Below, one piece after another: positions 58,454-64,000 of a stretch of 64,000 bases of DNA. Made by a program: the position numbers and the translations under genes. Origin of the DNA: Zhengitettix transpicula (Eukaryota > Arthropoda > Insecta > Orthoptera > Tetrigidae); assembly GCA_037074705.1 (NCBI GenBank), contig CM073590.1, positions 36,665,895-36,729,894 on the forward strand, written 5' to 3'. Positions within the stretch are counted from its first letter, which is position 1, and the number at the start of each line of letters is the position of its first letter. The notes below the pieces were generated by a model. It saw only the letters and a program-made list of their open reading frames with translations. It was not told where the DNA came from and searched no databases.

Positions 58454-59003
58454 CAAGGTGTTTCAGAAATACTATTACACACTTCTAGGAGTTGTTGAGG
58501 GCACTTAGTAGATAAAGTTTTGATCAGGGACCCATGTTCCGAAAGGTACCATTCGTATGTAAAATAATCGAAACGATTTCAAATATCCCGCTTCAAGGTA
58601 AGCAAATAAAATTGGTTGAGAGCCAATATGTGTCTTGTGTTTAAAATCAGTTCGGGTGAGTCGGCGTTCACATCGGTTGTCGTTCAGTCAATACAGGATG
58701 TTAGAATACACGTTTTAAGATTTCACAAAGATATTGAGATACTAAGCGGGACGTAATGACTGAATAACAACTGATGTGAACGCCGACACGGCATAATTGA
58801 TTGTATACCCAAGACACATGATATCAGAAGTCGCCATCAGCCATTGTGCCGTACCTTGAACCAGGATATTTAATTCTATTTGATCCTTAAACTTCTTTTG
58901 TTTCCAAATGGTCCATTTCCGTACATGGGTTCCTTATCAAAACTTTACCTACTAAGCCTCTACAAACCCTAGAAGACTCTAATAGAAATTCTGAAACACT
59001 CTG
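58454..59003. mobile_element. 550-bp foldback element (MITE) with TA target duplication
   Basis: The ends CAAGGTGTTTCAGAAAT (58454-58470) and AATTCTGAAACACTCTG (58987-59003) are inverted copies. They are flanked by TA at 58452-58453 and 59004-59005. Inverted homology continues inward for about 240 bp on each side, for example CGGCGTTCACATC at left against GATGTGAACGCCG at right, leaving a centre near 58695-58755. TA duplication is typical of the Tc1/mariner superfamily. No transposase frame is present, so it is non-autonomous. Confidence 0.75.
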
Positions 59004-59005
59004 TA

Positions 59006-60640
59006 TATAAAATAGTAAAATTAAGTTAATATAAGTTCTCCAAAATTATGATCAAAGAGGGAATGAAATAGCTCTTAATTTTTTTACTTTATACTAGGTT
59101 ACGACTATGGATGACTACCAACTGTTAATTTATCAATGGCTTCCTCAGGAATGGACCAGTCAGAAAAAACAATATGACTGCATGCATCTGAAAATATCCA
59201 ATGGAATCATTTTAGATCTAAACTGTTATTAATATTACAGTTTATATGTGCAATGTTCTTTCGCTGGGCAGTATCTCCATTAATTTATCTTATTAATAAA
59301 AAAAACCTTAAGGACAATTATTTATTTTACGTCTAAGAGGAAGGGTTATTGCTCGTACGCGTAATTTAAACTGTTCGCCAAATTATATAATGAGGTACAG
59401 GATTAATTATAATTATATTGATACGGTTCTTCGCCATATTTGATTTAATGGATAGAAAATATATATAACTCCTGAGTGAAGGTTTCAAAAATACTTTTCG
59501 CTCGAAGAATATTGAAAAATGTGATAAAATACTCATTAAAAAGAGGTAAACTGAAATAGAATTAAAATATTTGATCTAGAAGTAAATATAATATAAACTC
59601 AGTTTGTTTGTACTTGATCGAGTCCTACATTTTTACTCCCCAAACTTTCGATTTAAAAGATCATTATAAAATATATAAATAAATATAGGAGTTGAGTTAT
59701 TAATTATTAACTTTTTCATTAATAATAATAATGTAAACTATAGTGACACATGTATTTATAATAATTATTAATTTTGATTTCGTTTAAAGATATTTCTGTC
59801 AGCGTCGTAGAGAATTCTAACTATTGATTTCAATTGATAATGATGAAAAAGGGGTGGTTGCAACCTGTGTGCTCACTCCCGTATTCTTTGGTTCGTTATG
59901 ATTCACTCCTGTATATGATGCAAATTGTTTGCCCTTCGACGTTGGGAGTCGCCCCGTGGCCGCGCGTTATGATTATCGTATCAACCGATATCAGCAGCTA
60001 TATATGCGATTGGTATGTGAGACCCTGCACTGATATTTTCTCTTATATTTTTGCCTTGACATTCCTTTTTCTCTGTGCTTTTCTTTCGAACATTTCTTCC
60101 CGTCTCATTCTGTGAACAGATAATATAATTATTTGCCTTCCCTCTTCTCTTTCTACATAACTTAATATTTTACGTCGCATTTTTTTTTATCAATTTCTGC
60201 TTAGAGCACAACGATATTCATCAGTTTCCTTAATTTCATTTTTACAGGAAATGACTAGTTTAACTAAACTCAATAGCTAGTGCTTCAGTGCTGTAATTAA
60301 TTTATTGACACATGAATTAATACTATAGTGACGGATATCGGGCCTTCAAATTCGATAGAAATTAGCGAGTGTCGGTCAATTAGGTACATAAGAAAAAGTT
60401 ATTGCTACCAAAATATACAAATTATATAAGGATGAGTGAAATGAATTCTGTTGGATTAAGTACATCTTCATCACAAATTTAGAACTATTATCACGAAATA
60501 TTATAATTGATATTTGTGATTAGTGAAATTATTGTCAGAGTTTGTGTGATTTAAGATTATAATTTGTAATATTTTACGTCCATTTCTCTCTATAAACTAT
60601 ATTTAATTTTTATTAATGCATTTTATTTTATTGAATTAGT
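59006..60640. other. AT-rich DNA, small GC-richer patch at 59850-60000
   Basis: A 93-codon plus frame (59834-60115) starts near an ATG and is hydrophobic toward its end, but has no known motif. Nothing else. Confidence 0.4.
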
Positions 60641-60649
60641 ACGTTATAT

Positions 60650-60975
60650 TTATTTCAGTACCAATATTTTTTTTTCTTCTTTAGTCTCCTGCAAGTATGA
60701 AGGTCTCTTACAGCCCTGAGATAATTTTGTAAAGTATTTTTTTAATTCTTTCCAAATATTACTCATTATTGAGAAATTTATGAAGGCGATGGTTGTCTTC
60801 TGCCCATTTAATGATAGAGATGGACCTAATGCAGCGCTGAAACGTGCGAACGTGGCAGCGGGTGTACGCATTAGATTTGGTGATATTGCTGAAAGTGAGT
60901 TAGGCACGTCTGCGTTGGACTCGAAACCGAGACCTCTTTAATGCGATGCAAAAACTCTGATCTTAAACGAGATTT
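60650..60975 (-). mobile_element. Possible SINE with tRNA-like head and A-rich tail
   Basis: On the minus strand the 5' part (about 60965-60910) contains GGTCTCGGTTTCGAGTCC, a near-consensus B box, preceded by a weak D-arm-like stretch. About 250 bp of unrelated body follows and then GAAGAAAAAAAAATATTGG (near 60680-60662). Length and layout fit a tRNA-derived SINE distinct from the one at 46.3 kb. Clear target duplications were not found. Confidence 0.35.
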
Positions 60976-60979
60976 TATA

Positions 60980-62012
60980 ATACAATAATACGTTACAACT
61001 ATATCTCAATCACGGTGCGGAGGACGGAAATTCTAGTTGCAGTTTTGTTCCTACTTCAGTAAGACGCACGTTTGACCTTAATAGTACAGATTTTATTGTT
61101 CTTATTACTAAATATATACCATTTATAAACCTTTATGGTTCTTCCTCGTAATCACTATACTTGAAAGAATATGATTTTTCAATTCACAGTTAAATTTGTT
61201 GCTTTTTGATAATAAAAATACATAGCGAATTGTCACAGTAGAAGAAATAGTCAATTGATCTACCTAGCGTTTCCTTTCCGAGGGACAGATTTCCTCCGCG
61301 GATTTGATAAATTTATTACTTTCAACATGGAAGGAAATCTGAGCAGTGCTTATCGTATGGCTTCCACTCTGTTCGTCAGTTATATTCTTTAGAAGCGAGG
61401 CTTCAGAAACTGCAGTCGGAAGGTTAAGGCGGAGTAAAACGGTCTTGTAATCTTCATACATTGATTTCCATTTTCATTTTGCGACTATAGAAACCCACAG
61501 ATTGATGTTTATAAATGAGCTATTCATGCAATGGAAAATAGGGGTACCAAACTGAATCTGCTCCGAGGCGGGGGAAGAGTGGAATCTGAAATCAGATTTC
61601 AGTGGGTGGAAAGGGGGAGGGGCGGAAGAGTTTCGCAGCTTTGAAAACAGATTTTTTATCTTCCACGTCCGGGCATGCATTCAACAAGGTGTTTGATTTA
61701 TTATTTGTGTCGTTTAACCAGCGGTTCAATAGATGTTTCATGTAAATGGAACGGCATTGGATAGTCGATAACCTGCTTTGTACCGAGGGGCATTGTCGAT
61801 GACAGCAGCTCGTTTGTCATGCTGCGGTCCAGGCATTATACATCAACCAAGAAGCGTATTTATCTATTAACAGGCGTGTCTTACCACCTGGGAAGACCTT
61901 TTGTCCGGCACTTGGTCTACTAGATACACCTAAGCCATGTTTATGTAAAGTTAATCTGCATGGAAACTATTTAAGAAGACTTTGCCTTTGTTTTAGCAAA
62001 CTGAGTTGATGG
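60980..62012. other. GC-richer unique sequence without a convincing gene
   Basis: The minus frame 61461-61264 (65 codons) has an ATG and a TAG that overlaps a donor-like AG|GTAGAT; no family is recognised. A GGGGGAGGGGCGG GC-box-like run lies near 61612. Unassigned. Confidence 0.3.
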
Positions 62013-62014
62013 CA

Positions 62015-62712
62015 TCTCTCCCTCTATATATAATTCATTCTCTAATAAATAAAATAGACTGTACGTGTGTAACTTAGTATGTTCCACATACAAATCTACA
62101 TCCGTGGAAACAATTTTACCAAATTTGGTATACGTGTTCCTTATGATACGGAAAATACACCCTCATAAGCGGGGATGGAAATTTTCAAACAGGCTAAAAC
62201 TTCCGGTATTTAGGTCGGATAAATATTTTTCGGGGTTAATGAGATTGATAGTTTTTTCTCCCGATGTTTTTGGTGTATAATTTCAAGCCCTTTCGGCATG
62301 GGAGGGGAGCAACCTTAGGGATGTGAGTGGAGGGGCGTTATATAAAAATATCGCAAAAACAACCGAGATTAGAGTTGAATCCGGGCTTATGGATGTCGCT
62401 AAATTTAATTTGCCGTTTAACCCCCAGGGGCGGATGTCGACGAGGGTGGAAATTTTTAAGCATGCTAAAACGGCCGATATTTGCGTCGTAAAAATATTTT
62501 TCAAATCAATGAGATTGATAGTATTTCTGCCGATGTTTGCGTATAATTTCCTCCCCTTTTGACAAACGAGAGGAACACCTTTACGGATGGAGGTTTAGGG
62601 ATGCTACATACAAATAATGCATATAAGACCGAGATTTGAGTAAAACATGCGGGGTTATTCATGTCGCTGAGTTTAACCATGATAGCCCAGGCAATGCCGA
62701 GCACCTTGCTAG
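62015..62712 (+). mobile_element. Non-autonomous Helitron with two internal tandem units
   Basis: It begins TCTCTCCCTCTATATA directly after an A (62014). It ends GCAATGCCGAGCACCTTGCTAG at 62712 (GGCAATGCC mini-hairpin, then CTTGCTAG), followed by T. TC at the start, CTAG at the end, a short hairpin about 10 nt before the end, and insertion between A and T are the Helitron hallmarks. Inside, a unit of about 270 bp is repeated: GGGATGGAAATTTTC.. from about 62172 and GGGTGGAAATTTTTA.. from about 62443. Both units carry AATGAGATTGATAGT. No Rep/helicase coding sequence. Confidence 0.7.
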
Positions 62713-62713
62713 T

Positions 62714-63235
62714 ATTTAATGAAGAAAACACGTTCTTAATTATTTATATTTTTATTATTTAATAATTTTACTATACATATTTGGAATGCAACATAATTTT
62801 ATATTTAAAGAAGATGAAATTCTGCCAATATGTTCATGTAATTGGAGAGGCACATTATCTGTTTAATTAATCTCCCTAAATATATTTTACGTCTCTAAAT
62901 TATTATGGTGACAGATATTGAACTATTGTATCTGTATATGCTAATGCAGGCATATTTTGTTACGAAAAAATTCAGAGTTTTGGTTAATTCACTATAAGAA
63001 GAAAAATATTCATACAACAAACACTATTTCAGACTGTAATTTTATTTCATGAAGATGTAATTGTATCAAATTCACATCCCAATATCGAGGAAAAGAAAAT
63101 TTGCTTGAGTAGCTAGTATTTTATATAATTGAAAATTTTATATATTATTTATATTTAAGTTTATATTATATACGTTTGAGTTTAAAAGGTATTTTATGTA
63201 ATGTAAACTATATTAGTTTCTTTGTAAACGATAAT
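62714..63235. other. AT-rich DNA without recognisable gene
   Basis: Nothing recognised. Confidence 0.5.
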
Positions 63236-63239
63236 TTGC

Positions 63240-63780
63240 AACCGCGTGGGTTCAGGGGTAAACATCACTTAATAGAGGGTTGTAATGTTTAAGCCCGACA
63301 ACGGAGCTAATTAGCAACCACGTAAATGTCCGGGACACAAATTCAGAGGCAGGGATGCTGCATTTTTCAACACTTTGACTAATGAAGGACTAACGGTGGA
63401 CTGTCGTTCTGTCGCGGCAGGTTTTAATTACGAAGGTGATGCCTGTCATTTTCCACATAAAAAGGTTAAGATTTATTTGAGACAATATATAATTCTGTTT
63501 GGGACACGCTTCCGTCGTATGTGCGTGTGCGTGTGGAAGTAATGTAAGGTTATTGAAGGCTTCCATGATTGGTGACAAGGAATTGGGACTGGTTTGCAAG
63601 GAAAGTGATGGAGAAGCGATAAAAAGGATAGCGCAGAGCGGTCGGGTACATTGTTAATCAATTTTCAAGAATAAATAGAGAAATTCTCCATAGGTGAGTA
63701 AGAACAGCCGCCCGACCCAGTTTCGAGCCCAAATAAAATTATGTGGTGTATATCGGAACCCCCCCCCCAAAAAACAAAAT
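63240..63780. other. GC-richer block, poly-C tract at its right edge
   Basis: No convincing frame. A C9 run followed by A6 lies near 63762-63777. Candidate conserved element or old repeat. Confidence 0.3.
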
Positions 63781-64000
63781 CCTCTAGTTGCTACTAATTC
63801 GTCCATAATCCTTGTCAGAATGTGTGAATAATTCCATTAATTAATTTTTGTGGAGAAAATTCTAATATTTATTTCGGGTTCTTTAATTAACATTCAGATA
63901 TATTAAAGCCTATAATATATAAAACATTTTGTTAATGACTAATAATAAAATGTACATGTTTTGAATTATTAAAATTAAATTATTAAATTAAATTTTAAAA
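63780..64000. other. AT-rich DNA at window end
   Basis: Nothing recognised. Confidence 0.4.

Noticed and set aside
63755..63785. C9A6 tract as a functional element
   Set aside because: Simple homopolymer run; may also be a sequencing-prone site.
1..64000. CRISPR arrays, bacterial operons, rRNA genes
   Set aside because: No regularly spaced repeats, no dense coding and no rRNA-like sequence; the DNA is clearly eukaryotic.

Overview
The window reads as intergenic or intronic DNA from a large, repeat-rich, AT-rich animal genome, most likely a hemimetabolous insect such as a cockroach or termite. That is an inference from the transposon types (Jockey-type and CR1/Jockey-like LINEs, Penelope-like elements, a Helitron with insect-style ends, tRNA-derived SINEs, a TA-flanked foldback element) and from base composition; no conserved host gene fixes the taxon. 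Nothing looks bacterial, and no rRNA gene, intact tRNA gene or CRISPR array was seen. Most open frames are short chance frames.

Layout: 0-10 kb is AT-rich with a few GC-richer blocks, a PBS-like LTR-retroelement scar (3.7 kb), a hammerhead-like motif (3.9 kb), a possible 57-bp exon (4.9 kb) and a Penelope-type inverted repeat (5.1 kb). 10-21 kb holds copy 1 of a GC-rich dispersed repeat (called R1 here), a broken Penelope-like element with a GIY-YIG domain (12-13 kb), SINE pieces (15.6 kb), two hammerhead ribozyme-like motifs in opposite orientation (16.8-17.0 kb), repeated PBS-like motifs (18.4 kb) and a broken Jockey-type LINE (19.5-20.5 kb). 21-33 kb is mostly bare, but has a candidate two-exon gene for a small secreted peptide precursor (23.9-24.3 kb) and a perfect 21-bp hairpin (27.2 kb). 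33-45 kb holds a second LINE fragment, three more R1 loci, two inverted repeats carrying hammerhead core pieces (40.9 and 42.1 kb) and a second Penelope GIY-YIG fragment (44.5-45.3 kb). 45-64 kb has a SINE (46.3 kb), three further R1 loci (50.4, 53.0, 54.2 kb), a LINE 3' end (55.1 kb), a 550-bp foldback element with TA target duplication (58.5 kb), a SINE-like repeat (60.7 kb) and a Helitron with internal tandem units (62.0-62.7 kb).

The clearest theme is Penelope-like elements and their self-cleaving ribozyme motifs: two GIY-YIG remnants and about ten CTGANGA...GAAACGT[C/T] motifs in various states of decay. The most gene-like signal is the 24-kb candidate: a textbook signal peptide followed by three Arg-Arg sites exactly 17 residues apart. 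Scattered GC-richer blocks of 200-500 bp in AT-rich sequence may be conserved regulatory DNA or unrecognised old repeats.
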